This document shows, in pieces, positions 26,799 through 33,344 of a stretch of DNA of 63,301 bases. The position numbers and the translations under genes are program-made. The stretch is taken from contig NZ_JAAXLS010000037.1 in the NCBI RefSeq assembly GCF_012328925.1, positions 1 to 63,301 on the forward strand, given 5' to 3'. This DNA is from Amycolatopsis acididurans. Lineage in GTDB: Bacteria > Actinomycetota > Actinomycetes > Mycobacteriales > Pseudonocardiaceae. The notes under the pieces are model-generated. The model did no database searches. It saw only the letters and a program-made list of their open reading frames with translations, and was not told the DNA's origin. The stretch's first letter is position 1. Every line of letters starts with the position of its first letter.

Positions 26799-26885
26799 TG
26801 ATTCAGGATGCCTATGTTCGCCCGGCCTTGGCGACCTGTCGGTACCGGCGAGTAATCTCGAATGGGTTAGACACCGGAGGGACGC

Positions 26886-27524
26886 ATGACGGAGACCGCC
26901 GCCACGGCGAGCCAACGAGGCGTGCGGCTGCCTCGCACGGAGCGACGTGCGCAGCTGCTCGCCGCCGCACAGCGGGTGTTCTCGGCGAACGGGTATCACG
27001 CCGCGGCCATGGACGAGATCGCCGAACAGGCCGGGGTGTCCAAGCCCGTGCTCTACCAGCACTTCCCCGGCAAGCTCGATCTCTACATCGCGCTGCTGGA
27101 AAGCCACGTCGACGAGCTGGTCGGCCGGGTCGAGGGCGCGCTGGCCTCCACCACCGACAACAAGCAGCGGGTGCAGGCCGCGGTGGGCGCGTTCTTCGAT
27201 TTCGTCAACGGTGACGCGGGCGCCTTCAAGATGGTGTTCGAGTCCGACCTGCGCGGCGAGCCCGCGGTGCAGGAGGCGGTGGACCGCGCGACGTCGGCCA
27301 GCGTGAACGCGATCACCGAAACGATCACCGCGGACGCCGGGCTGAACGAGGAGAAGGCGCGGCTGCTGGCCGTGGGCCTGGTGGGAATGAGCCAGGTCAG
27401 CGCCAGGTTCTGGCTGGCCCACCACAGCACGATGAGCCGCGAGGAGGCCGTCGACCTCACCGCGACGCTCGCGTGGCGCGGTATCGGCGCCGGCTTCCCC
27501 CTGCAGCAGCAGCCGCCCCTGTAG
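26886..27524 (+). CDS. TetR family regulator (Rv3208-like)
   Basis: A 212-aa TetR regulator. The HTH is clear: RRAQLLAAAQRVFSANGYHA then MDEIAEQAGVSKPVLYQHFP at residues 42-61. The ligand domain has FKMVFESDLRGEPAVQEAV. GGAGGG lies 6 nt upstream of the ATG. Position next to the MoeZ/DUF3152 block is the same as Rv3208 in M. tuberculosis. It is divergent from an alpha/beta hydrolase; the gap contains CGGTACCG, a short palindrome, but no long operator. Confidence 0.9.
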   Translation: MTETAATASQRGVRLPRTERRAQLLAAAQRVFSANGYHAAAMDEIAEQAGVSKPVLYQHFPGKLDLYIALLESHVDELVGRVEGALASTTDNKQRVQAAVGAFFDFVNGDAGAFKMVFESDLRGEPAVQEAVDRATSASVNAITETITADAGLNEEKARLLAVGLVGMSQVSARFWLAHHSTMSREEAVDLTATLAWRGIGAGFPLQQQPPL

Positions 27525-27530
27525 CGGTCA

Positions 27531-27547
27531 CCCGGCGGCGAGCCGGG
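27531..27547. terminator. GC hairpin between convergent genes
   Basis: CCCGGC-GGCGA-GCCGGG forms a perfect 6-bp stem with a 5-nt loop between the TetR gene and the convergent hydrolase. There is no U-tract on either side, so it would be a non-canonical actinobacterial terminator at best. Confidence 0.35.
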
Positions 27548-27558
27548 ATCGCCGGAAC

Positions 27559-28455
27559 CTAGGCCGACTCGATCAGCCGCCGCAGCCGGGCCGCGACGCC
27601 GTGCGTGCGCTCGTAGGTCAGCTCGTGGCCCGCGCCGGGGAACAGCACGAACTCCGCGTCCGGCAGCTCGTTCGCGATCACCTTCGCGTGGTGCATCGGC
27701 GTGATCCGGTCCCGGTCGCCGACCAGCACGACGCTCGGCACCGTCTTGAGGGTCGCCAGCGCGGCGCGGCGGTCGTGCGTCGTCATCGAATCGCGAAACC
27801 CGCCGACGCTGCGCGGGTGTGCGCGCAGGAACTGTGCCGTCATGTGCCGCACGTCGGCCCGGTTCACCTTCTTGCCGAACGCGAGCCACTTCGTCGCGGG
27901 CCGCGCCAGCACCGCCGGGATCGGCAGGGAATCCTTGCCGTAGCGGACGAGTGCCCGCCCCAGCGACTTGTCCGTGCGGGCCGCGACGTTGCCCGCACGG
28001 CCGCCCAGGCCCAGCGTCAAACGGTCCATGTCGGAGCACGACGTGGCGACGAAGGCGACACCGCCGACCCGTTCGCGGATCAGCTCGGGATACCGCTCGG
28101 CCAGCGCCATCAGGGTCATACCGCCCATGGAATGGCCTGCCAGCACGAGTCTGCCCTCCGGCGCGCGGTCGGCGATCAGCTCGGCGAGATCGTCCGCGAG
28201 CTGGGCGACGGTCGCCGTGCCCGGTCCGGCGGGCGCGGAGAACCCGTGGCCGCGGTGGTCGTAGCGCACCGTGCGCACATCCGGCGGCAGCAGCGGCAGG
28301 ACCGGGTCCCACTCGGTGTGGTCCTGGGTCCACGCGTGCACGAGCAGGACCGTCTTCGAGGCATCCTCTGGACCGCGCGAATCGACGTGCAGGGCGGTGC
28401 CGTCGCGCGTGACGAAACGGTGGCCCACCCCCCTGCGGCGAACCACCGCCGTCAT
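27559..28455 (-). CDS. Alpha/beta hydrolase
   Basis: A 298-aa hydrolase with HGxx-type oxyanion region VLLVHAWTQDHTEWD near residue 45, nucleophile elbow LAGHSMGGMTLM (Ser in GHSMGG), a central lid (SCSDMDRLTLGLGGRAG) and LVGDRDRITPM plus PGAGHEL for acid and base. The ATG overlaps the stop of the upstream diiron-protein gene (ATGA), which discards a longer in-frame reading and shows that the two are translated together. This suggests a joint pathway, perhaps lipid or ester modification. Confidence 0.88.
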   Translation of the reverse strand: MTAVVRRRGVGHRFVTRDGTALHVDSRGPEDASKTVLLVHAWTQDHTEWDPVLPLLPPDVRTVRYDHRGHGFSAPAGPGTATVAQLADDLAELIADRAPEGRLVLAGHSMGGMTLMALAERYPELIRERVGGVAFVATSCSDMDRLTLGLGGRAGNVAARTDKSLGRALVRYGKDSLPIPAVLARPATKWLAFGKKVNRADVRHMTAQFLRAHPRSVGGFRDSMTTHDRRAALATLKTVPSVVLVGDRDRITPMHHAKVIANELPDAEFVLFPGAGHELTYERTHGVAARLRRLIESA

Positions 28456-29357
28456 CGCTTCTCCAGCAAGAACGACTTGTGCCACAGGTGCATTCCCGGC
28501 GCGCCGACCAGACCGGCCTCGGTGAGGAAGGCCATGATCCGCTCGCCCGACCACCGGATGGTCTCGTGGAAGTGCGGGTTGTCCATCGCCGTGTGCCAGG
28601 CTTCCTTCGGGTTGAGCCCGACGGCCTTGTAGACACGCGGGTTGACCAGGCTACGGGTGATCGCGAAGCTCACCAGCGCGATCAGCCAGCGCTGGTAGCG
28701 AAGCTCCACCTTGCCGAGCTTCTGCATGCCGCGGGTGACCTCTTCGCGCGCGAAGGTGACGTGCCGCGCCTCCTCCAGCACGTGGATCCGGTTGACCATG
28801 CGGACCAGCGGCTGGATGTTCTCGTCGGCCATGCTCTCGCGCTGGATCCGGTCGAGGATCTCCTCGGCGACCAGGATCGAGCCGTACAGCGCCGGCCCGT
28901 AGCCGACCAGCGGCAGCAGCTTGCCGGCCCGGTGCACGATCTTCAGCGGTCCGTACGCGGGCGCGCCGACACGTTCGACCGAGCGCGCGAACATCGTCGA
29001 ATGCCGGCATTCGTCGGCGACCTCGGTGAGTGCGTACTGGGCGTGGCGCGTCGTCGGGTCGGCGTTGTAGACCTCTTTGAGCAGCATCTGCATCAGCAGC
29101 ACCTCGAAGAAGATGCCGTTGCTGGCGACGCTGGCCAGCTCGTGCTTGCCCAGTTCGAGGCGCTGTTCCGGGGAGAGCTTGTCCCACAGGTGCGTGCCGT
29201 ACAGCGAGCAGCGGTGTTCGGGCTGGTAGGGCATGTTCTCGGGAAGCGGCGCGGCCCAGTCGATGTCGACGTCCGGGTCGTAGAACTTGCTGGCCGAGGA
29301 CTTCAGCAGCCGTTCGGCGGTCTTCTCCCGCCCCGGCTCCCTGAGCGTTCGCGTCAT
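28452..29357 (-). CDS. AurF-like diiron oxygenase
   Basis: A 301-aa helical protein of the p-aminobenzoate N-oxygenase (AurF) family, non-heme diiron enzymes. Likely iron-ligand clusters are visible: E in NGIFFEVLLMQ, VADECRHSTMF (ExxH), AEEILDR, and VLEEARHVTFAREE (E..H). AurF oxidises aryl amines; most homologues have unknown substrates, and in mycobacteria-like genomes they often neighbour lipid genes. The ATG is preceded by GGGAGG. It is divergent from a TetR regulator with a 15-bp palindrome between, and forms an operon with the hydrolase. Confidence 0.86.
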   Translation of the reverse strand: MTRTLREPGREKTAERLLKSSASKFYDPDVDIDWAAPLPENMPYQPEHRCSLYGTHLWDKLSPEQRLELGKHELASVASNGIFFEVLLMQMLLKEVYNADPTTRHAQYALTEVADECRHSTMFARSVERVGAPAYGPLKIVHRAGKLLPLVGYGPALYGSILVAEEILDRIQRESMADENIQPLVRMVNRIHVLEEARHVTFAREEVTRGMQKLGKVELRYQRWLIALVSFAITRSLVNPRVYKAVGLNPKEAWHTAMDNPHFHETIRWSGERIMAFLTEAGLVGAPGMHLWHKSFLLEKR

Positions 29358-29382
29358 TGCGCCTCCCGTTGCGTGTAACTCA

Positions 29383-29397
29383 AGGTAACAGTTACCT
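29383..29397. promoter_or_regulatory. Palindromic operator between AurF-like and TetR genes
   Basis: AGGTAACAGTTACCT is a perfect 7-bp inverted repeat about a central A. It is 26 bp before the AurF-like ATG and 18 bp before the TetR GTG, just upstream of the latter's -10 (TAGCAT, 29402-29407). A TetR dimer here would control both directions. Confidence 0.7.
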
Positions 29398-29401
29398 CTG
29401 G

Positions 29402-29407
29402 TAGCAT
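29402..29407 (+). promoter_or_regulatory. -10 element of a leaderless TetR transcript
   Basis: TAGCAT fits TANNNT and ends 7 nt before the GTG start at 29415; no Shine-Dalgarno is present, so the mRNA probably begins at the start codon. Confidence 0.5.
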
Positions 29408-29414
29408 CTCGCTC

Positions 29415-30170
29415 GTGGCGGATCGTGTCAAGCGCAGCGGTAAGGCCAAGCCAGGCGAGGCGTCGACCGGCGACGCGCGACGGGACCGGTGGCGCAAGCA
29501 CCGGGTGGAACGGCGCGCGGAGTTCGTCGAGGCCGCACTCCGGGCGTTGGACGAACACGGGCCCGAGCTGGCGATGGAGGACGTCGCGGTCGCGGCCGGA
29601 GTCACCAAACCCGTGCTGTACCGGCATTTCGAGGACAAGGCGGATCTCTACGTCGCGCTCGGCCAGCGCGGCACCGAGATCCTCTTCTCGAAGCTCGTCC
29701 CGGCGATCAACGCCGAACTGGCGCCGGTCCCCCGCATCCGGATGGCACTGGACTCGTTCTTCACCGTCATCGAGGAACACCCGAACCTGTACCGGCTGCT
29801 CGCGCGCGGCACGTTCACCGAGAAACCGGCCGACTCCGACTTCGTCGCCGAGGACAAGGAACTCATCGCGACCGCGTTGACCGCGTTGCTCGGCGACTAC
29901 ATGCGGATGCTCGGCATGGATTCCGGCGCGGCCGAACCGTGGGCGTACGGGATCGTCGGCATGGTCCAGAACACCGGTGAATGGTGGCTGGAGCGCCGGT
30001 CGATGGGCCGGGACTCGGTCGTGGAGTACCTGACCCAGATCATCTGGGCCGCGATCGACGGGCTGACCAGGCAGCAGGGGGTCGTCATCGACCCGAACCT
30101 GCCGCTGGAGGAGAACAAGGTCATCAAGCTACGAGCGGCCGAGGCCGAGGAGGACAGCGATGCCGGCTGA
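29415..30170 (+). CDS. TetR family regulator
   Basis: A 251-aa TetR protein with a basic N-terminal extension of about 25 residues (VKRSGKAKPG) before the HTH domain (RRAEFVEAALRALDEHGPEL; MEDVAVAAGVTKPVLYRHFE). The ligand-binding domain has ALDSFFTVIEEHPNLYRLLARG and a C-terminal charged tail. It starts with GTG on a probably leaderless mRNA, next to a palindrome that is likely its own operator. Relatives control fatty-acid and aromatic pathways; the divergent AurF-like gene is the probable target. It overlaps the DUF4873 gene by 11 bp. Confidence 0.92.
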   Translation: MADRVKRSGKAKPGEASTGDARRDRWRKHRVERRAEFVEAALRALDEHGPELAMEDVAVAAGVTKPVLYRHFEDKADLYVALGQRGTEILFSKLVPAINAELAPVPRIRMALDSFFTVIEEHPNLYRLLARGTFTEKPADSDFVAEDKELIATALTALLGDYMRMLGMDSGAAEPWAYGIVGMVQNTGEWWLERRSMGRDSVVEYLTQIIWAAIDGLTRQQGVVIDPNLPLEENKVIKLRAAEAEEDSDAG

Positions 30171-30477
30171 CGACGAAGACGGCTACAACGGGCCCGCGAC
30201 ACTGGTCGTGGAGGGCACCGAGTTCGAGGTCGAGGTGGACCTGCGGGGCCATTTCCAGCCGATCGACGGCTATTACCGCTGGTACGGCCGCATCGCCGAG
30301 CACGCGGAACTGGACAAGCTGCTCGAGGGCCGCAAGAGGCCCGCCGAGATCCGCACCCCGCAAGGCTCCGCGAAGGGCGAACTGTCCGACCGCGACCCGT
30401 GGGGCCGATACCGGATCCTGGGCACCAGCACCCCACCGTTCACGGTCCCCACAACCCTGCCCGAACTGACGGCCTGA
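30160..30477 (+). CDS. DUF4873 family protein
   Basis: A 105-aa beta-rich protein of the DUF4873 family. Recognisable are YNGPATLVVEGTEFEVEVDL, HFQPIDGYYRWYGRI and a closing GRYRILGTSTPPF. In other actinobacteria this domain is found free or fused to flavin monooxygenases; its function is unknown. It overlaps the end of the TetR gene, so the two are one transcript, and the pairing with an AurF-like oxygenase keeps it in an oxygenase context. Confidence 0.82.
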   Translation: MPADDEDGYNGPATLVVEGTEFEVEVDLRGHFQPIDGYYRWYGRIAEHAELDKLLEGRKRPAEIRTPQGSAKGELSDRDPWGRYRILGTSTPPFTVPTTLPELTA

Positions 30478-30500
30478 GGTTATCTGCTTGCGACGGGCCC

Positions 30501-30522
30501 AGTTTCGAACTAATTTGAAACT
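30501..30522 (+). promoter_or_regulatory. Operator/promoter of the toxin-antitoxin operon
   Basis: AGTTTC (30501-30506) and GAAACT (30517-30522) form a perfect inverted repeat around TAATTT (30511-30516), a -10 element 6 nt before the antitoxin ATG. Binding of an autoregulatory complex would block this leaderless promoter. Confidence 0.55.
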
Positions 30523-31005
30523 ATGACTCTCGCCGAGGTCAACCTGTCCGATCTACTCAACCGGCCGAAGGAAACACTCAAGAAGCTCCAGCTCTCGCCC
30601 GGTCAGGCGTTACGCGTGCATCGTCGCGCCGCCGATGAAGAGGATCTTTTGCTGACGTTGAGCAGTCGAGCGGAGCAGGCACGGCAGGCTTCTTCGGCCG
30701 CGGCGGGCATCCTCGCCGTACTGGTGGGGTACAACGACGAGACCCGGTCGGCGGCCATGCGGGTGGTCCCGAAGGTGTTTCCCTGGGCGCGTTTCCTGCC
30801 GCCCGAGGACTTGACGGCATTCGTCACGGAACTGGTGGAGACCTTGGAGGCGGCGGACTCGCTGGAGAATCCGGCACCGGTCACCAGGGTGCTCGACGCG
30901 TGGCACCACACCGCCGAGATTCACGCCGACCCCGCGCTGCGTGAAACCCTGACGCAAGAGGGTGAGGACCTGGGGCCGGTGTCCGAACCGGCTGCGGCGC
31001 AGTGA
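30523..31005 (+). CDS. Putative antitoxin (prevent-host-death type)
   Basis: A 160-aa protein whose N-terminus (VNLSDLLNRPKETLKKL, then ALRVHRRAADEEDLLLTL) looks like the Phd/YefM fold seen in antitoxins that overlap their toxin. The remaining 100 residues are helical (AGILAVLVGYNDETRS; LTAFVTELVETLEAAD) and may wrap the toxin. Its stop overlaps the start of the next gene (GTGA), the usual antitoxin-toxin coupling, and an inverted repeat surrounds its -10 element. The call rests on these features and not on a certain family match. Confidence 0.65.
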   Translation: MTLAEVNLSDLLNRPKETLKKLQLSPGQALRVHRRAADEEDLLLTLSSRAEQARQASSAAAGILAVLVGYNDETRSAAMRVVPKVFPWARFLPPEDLTAFVTELVETLEAADSLENPAPVTRVLDAWHHTAEIHADPALRETLTQEGEDLGPVSEPAAAQ

Positions 31006-31355
31006 GCCCCAAACGCGGAGATCCGGTCGCACCGCCGCCGACCGCGAACGAATGGGCGATCCGGTACGCCACCACGGCAGCGATCGCCGGCTGGAAGGAA
31101 CTGGAGGCGACCGCTTCAGGCAACCTGCGCCGAGCGTGGGAAGCGATGCGGAACAACCCGGCGCCTGGCAGCCCGACGGGGCGGCATCATCAGCTGAAGG
31201 GGAGTCTTGCCACCGGCACGCATCGAGGCCGCGTGTTGCCACGGTGGCAGATCGAGGTGACCGGCGGGGCTCGCATCTGGTACCTCGTGGACGAGGACCA
31301 CCGCACGGTGTGGGTGCAGCACGCGGCTGTCGGCCACCCGAAACAGACCGAATAG
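31002..31355 (+). CDS. Putative toxin, RelE/ParE-like
   Basis: A 117-aa basic protein following the antitoxin with a 4-bp GTGA overlap. NEWAIRYATTAAIAGWKEL, NLRRAWEAMRNNP, HHQLKGSLATG and RIWYLVDEDHRTVWVQHAA resemble the helix-helix-sheet order of RelE-like mRNA interferases, where a C-terminal strand such as RIWYLV precedes the last sheet. Catalytic residues cannot be assigned with confidence. The alternative is another small DNA- or RNA-binding partner of the upstream gene. Confidence 0.62.
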   Translation: MSPKRGDPVAPPPTANEWAIRYATTAAIAGWKELEATASGNLRRAWEAMRNNPAPGSPTGRHHQLKGSLATGTHRGRVLPRWQIEVTGGARIWYLVDEDHRTVWVQHAAVGHPKQTE

Positions 31356-31392
31356 TTGACCCTCCCCCAGGAACAACCGCCAAGATCGGCGC

Positions 31393-32052
31393 ATGAACGG
31401 CTTCTACAACACCCGCGACCTGGGTGGCCTGCCGACGCTGAACGGCGGCCGCACCAGATACGGCGCCTACATCCGCTCCGCCGACCCGCGGTTCGTCACC
31501 GCGGCGGGCTGGCGCGCAAGTGGGGTCAGCACCATCGTCGACCTGCGCAACGACGACGAGAGAGGCCCGGGCACCGGCATCCCCACGGTGCACGTGCCCC
31601 TGGACGACGTCGCCGACCGGCGGTTCTGGCAGGACATCGGCGACCTCATCTGCTGCCCGCTCTACTACCCGGCGTTCCTCGCGCACAAGGCCGAACGCTG
31701 CGCCGCCGCCATCACGGCACTCGCCAGGGCCGAACCGGCTGCGCTGTTCCACTGCCGGGCAGGCCGCGACCGGACCGGCCTGGTCGCGATCCTCCTGCTG
31801 GGCCTCGCCGGAGCGACCCCGCAGGCCATCGCCGAGGACTACCTGCGGTCCACGGCCGCGGTGAAACCCCTGTTCGAGAAGCTGGGCGAGCCCGACCAAG
31901 GACCGCTGGTCGAGCGGATCCTGGCCCGGGAGAACACCACCGCGCGAGCCGCCGTCGAAGCGGTCGTGGCCGGGCTGGACGCACAGGACTACCTGCTCGC
32001 GGCCGGTGTCGACGCGGCCCACCTGGAGACCATCCGCACCCGCCTCACATGA
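31393..32052 (+). CDS. Tyrosine-protein phosphatase (PtpB-like family)
   Basis: A 219-aa phosphatase with the P-loop FHCRAGRDRTGLV (HCxxGxDRTG) near residue 119, the signature of the atypical tyrosine/serine phosphatases related to PtpB. The N-terminus NTRDLGGLPTLNGGRTRYG and STIVDLRNDDER are typical of the family. A CAAGAT hexamer 6 nt before the ATG and TTGACC 19 nt further upstream suggest a leaderless transcript. A strong minus-strand terminator hairpin follows 4 bp after its stop codon. Confidence 0.92.
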   Translation: MNGFYNTRDLGGLPTLNGGRTRYGAYIRSADPRFVTAAGWRASGVSTIVDLRNDDERGPGTGIPTVHVPLDDVADRRFWQDIGDLICCPLYYPAFLAHKAERCAAAITALARAEPAALFHCRAGRDRTGLVAILLLGLAGATPQAIAEDYLRSTAAVKPLFEKLGEPDQGPLVERILARENTTARAAVEAVVAGLDAQDYLLAAGVDAAHLETIRTRLT

Positions 32053-32056
32053 AAAA

Positions 32057-32086
32057 CGGGAGCCCCACCATCCGGTGAAGCTCCCG
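32057..32086 (-). terminator. Intrinsic terminator of the DUF3107 gene
   Basis: CGGGAGC (32057-32063) pairs with GCTCCCG (32080-32086), with an extra ACC/GGT pairing inside. On the minus strand the stem is followed directly by TTTTTC, a U-tract rare in this GC-rich DNA, so it should end DUF3107 transcription 18 bp past its stop. Confidence 0.8.
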
Positions 32087-32103
32087 CGTGCGATCTTGCC
32101 TGG

Positions 32104-32331
32104 TCAGCCGACGGCGAAACCGACCTTGCGCACGTCGGACGGCGCGATCTCGACGTAGGCGATGCGGTCGGAAGGGATCACGAACTTGCGTCCCTTGTCG
32201 TCGGTGAGGCGGAGCAGGCCTTCCCCGGCCTTCAGCGCGTCGGCGACCAGCGCTTCGACCTCCTCGGCCGACTGGCCACTGGACACCACCAGCTCACGGG
32301 GGGTGTCCTTGATGCCGATCTTGACCTCCAC
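32104..32331 (-). CDS. DUF3107 protein (TB9.4-like)
   Basis: A 75-aa protein nearly complete as a DUF3107 domain: VEVKIGIKDTPRELVVSSGQ, the central SAEEVEALVADAL and the end IAYVEIAPSDVRKVGFAVG. The mycobacterial relative is TB9.4 (Rv3208A), a small abundant antigen of unknown function, in the same neighbourhood. The GTG start has GGAGG 6 nt upstream. A separate promoter in the 45-bp gap from the ferritin-like gene is possible (TACCGT as -10). Confidence 0.9.
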   Translation of the reverse strand: MEVKIGIKDTPRELVVSSGQSAEEVEALVADALKAGEGLLRLTDDKGRKFVIPSDRIAYVEIAPSDVRKVGFAVG

Positions 32332-32376
32332 GTGTGACCTCCGCCTAGTTCTGCGTCACGGTATCTGCGGACAAGG

Positions 32377-33024
32377 CTAACCGAGTCCGAGCTTCTGCAT
32401 CCGTTTGGTGTGCCCCTGCTGCAACCGCCGGAACAGCGCCGCGATTCCCGAGAGATCCCCCGAACCGGACACGATCAGCTCCGTCAGCCCGTCCCGCTCC
32501 GCGGCCACGTACTGGGCCTGCGTCAGCGCCTCTCCCAGCAGCCGCCGGCCCCACAGCGCCAGCCGGTCCCGCGCCTTCGGATCCGCCTCGATACCGGCGG
32601 CGACTTCGCGCTCCGCGAACGCCGAATGGCCGGTGTCGGCGAGCACGGTCAGCACGAGGTCCTTCGTCTCCTCGTCCAGCCAGCTGCCCACCTCACGGTA
32701 GAGATCCGCCGCGAGCCCGTCCCCCACGTACGCCTTGACCAGGGACTCCAGCCACGACTTCGGCGCCGTCGAGGCGTGCCACGCGTCGATGTGCCCGACG
32801 AACGGCCGCATCGCGTCCTCGACCGCGACCCCGTGGTCGGCGAGGTACCGCGACAGCTGGGTGTAGTGCCCGATCTCGGCCGCCGCCATCGCCGCGAGCG
32901 CCGCACGGCCCGCGAGTGTGGGTGCGGTCCGTGCGTCCTCCGCCATCCGGTCGAACGCGGACAGCTCGCCGTAGGCGATGACGCCGAGCAGGTCAACCAC
33001 GCCTTCACTGATCTCTCGTGTCAC
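32377..33024 (-). CDS. Ferritin-like fold protein (Rv3210c-like)
   Basis: A 215-aa four-helix protein of the ferritin-like superfamily (MiaE-like hydroxylase relatives). Possible metal or former metal positions are E in YGELSAFDRMAEDA, AAAEIGHYTQLSRYL (ExxH), and DTGHSAFAEREV. It is usually annotated as ferritin-like without assigned activity. The GTG start is chosen because upstream in-frame codons run into the rhlE leader and code a low-complexity, Arg-rich stretch. It is divergent from rhlE, as in mycobacteria. Confidence 0.85.
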   Translation of the reverse strand: MTREISEGVVDLLGVIAYGELSAFDRMAEDARTAPTLAGRAALAAMAAAEIGHYTQLSRYLADHGVAVEDAMRPFVGHIDAWHASTAPKSWLESLVKAYVGDGLAADLYREVGSWLDEETKDLVLTVLADTGHSAFAEREVAAGIEADPKARDRLALWGRRLLGEALTQAQYVAAERDGLTELIVSGSGDLSGIAALFRRLQQGHTKRMQKLGLG

Positions 33025-33154
33025 GCTACGAATGTAGCCGCGTCTTCGTCGAGGGCGGTGGCGGGCGCGGCGCCGGCCCTGTCCGCGAGCGGCAACGAGA
33101 CCGATCCCACGTGGACACGCGCCCCCGAAACACCGAGGCCAGGGGGTCAGCCGG

Positions 33155-33160
33155 TACACT
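33155..33160 (+). promoter_or_regulatory. Candidate -10 element for rhlE
   Basis: TACACT (TANNNT) after CCGG precedes the leader region; transcription from here would give a 5' leader of roughly 180 nt before the likely rhlE start. Confidence 0.4.
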
Positions 33161-33182
33161 CGATGCTGTATACCCGCAAACT

Positions 33183-33262
33183 TCCGCCCCGAGCTGGGCG
33201 GCGGATATCGAACCGCACCTCGTGGTTTGAGAACAACACAGTGTGCGTGCACGCCTTTTGAG
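33183..33262 (+). other. rhlE mRNA leader element resembling an rRNA leader
   Basis: A GC-rich GCCCCGAGCTGGGCGG block is followed about 25 nt later by GTTTGAGAAC (33225-33234) and CACAGTGTGCG (33237-33247). In actinobacterial rRNA leaders and spacers I recall GTTTGAGAAC followed by a CACAGTG- or CAATAGTG-like run in the same order. The 320 bp between the ferritin-like gene and rhlE hold no other gene, and the element lies in the expected 5' untranslated region. Confidence 0.5.
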
Positions 33263-33344
33263 CGGCATTCCCGCGATCGAAATCCCGCGGTCGAGTGCCA
33301 GAACCGGCCGGGCAGTGCGCGCTGGTACGAGAGAGGCGATCACA

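Noticed and set aside
28456..29780. N-terminal extensions of the AurF-like and hydrolase reading frames
   Set aside because: The extra codons are antisense to, or inside, neighbouring genes; the ATGA overlap and ribosome-binding sites mark the shorter starts.
33243..33344. N-terminal extension of RhlE from the earliest GTG
   Set aside because: That GTG lies within the rRNA-leader-like element, has no Shine-Dalgarno and adds residues unlike RhlE proteins.
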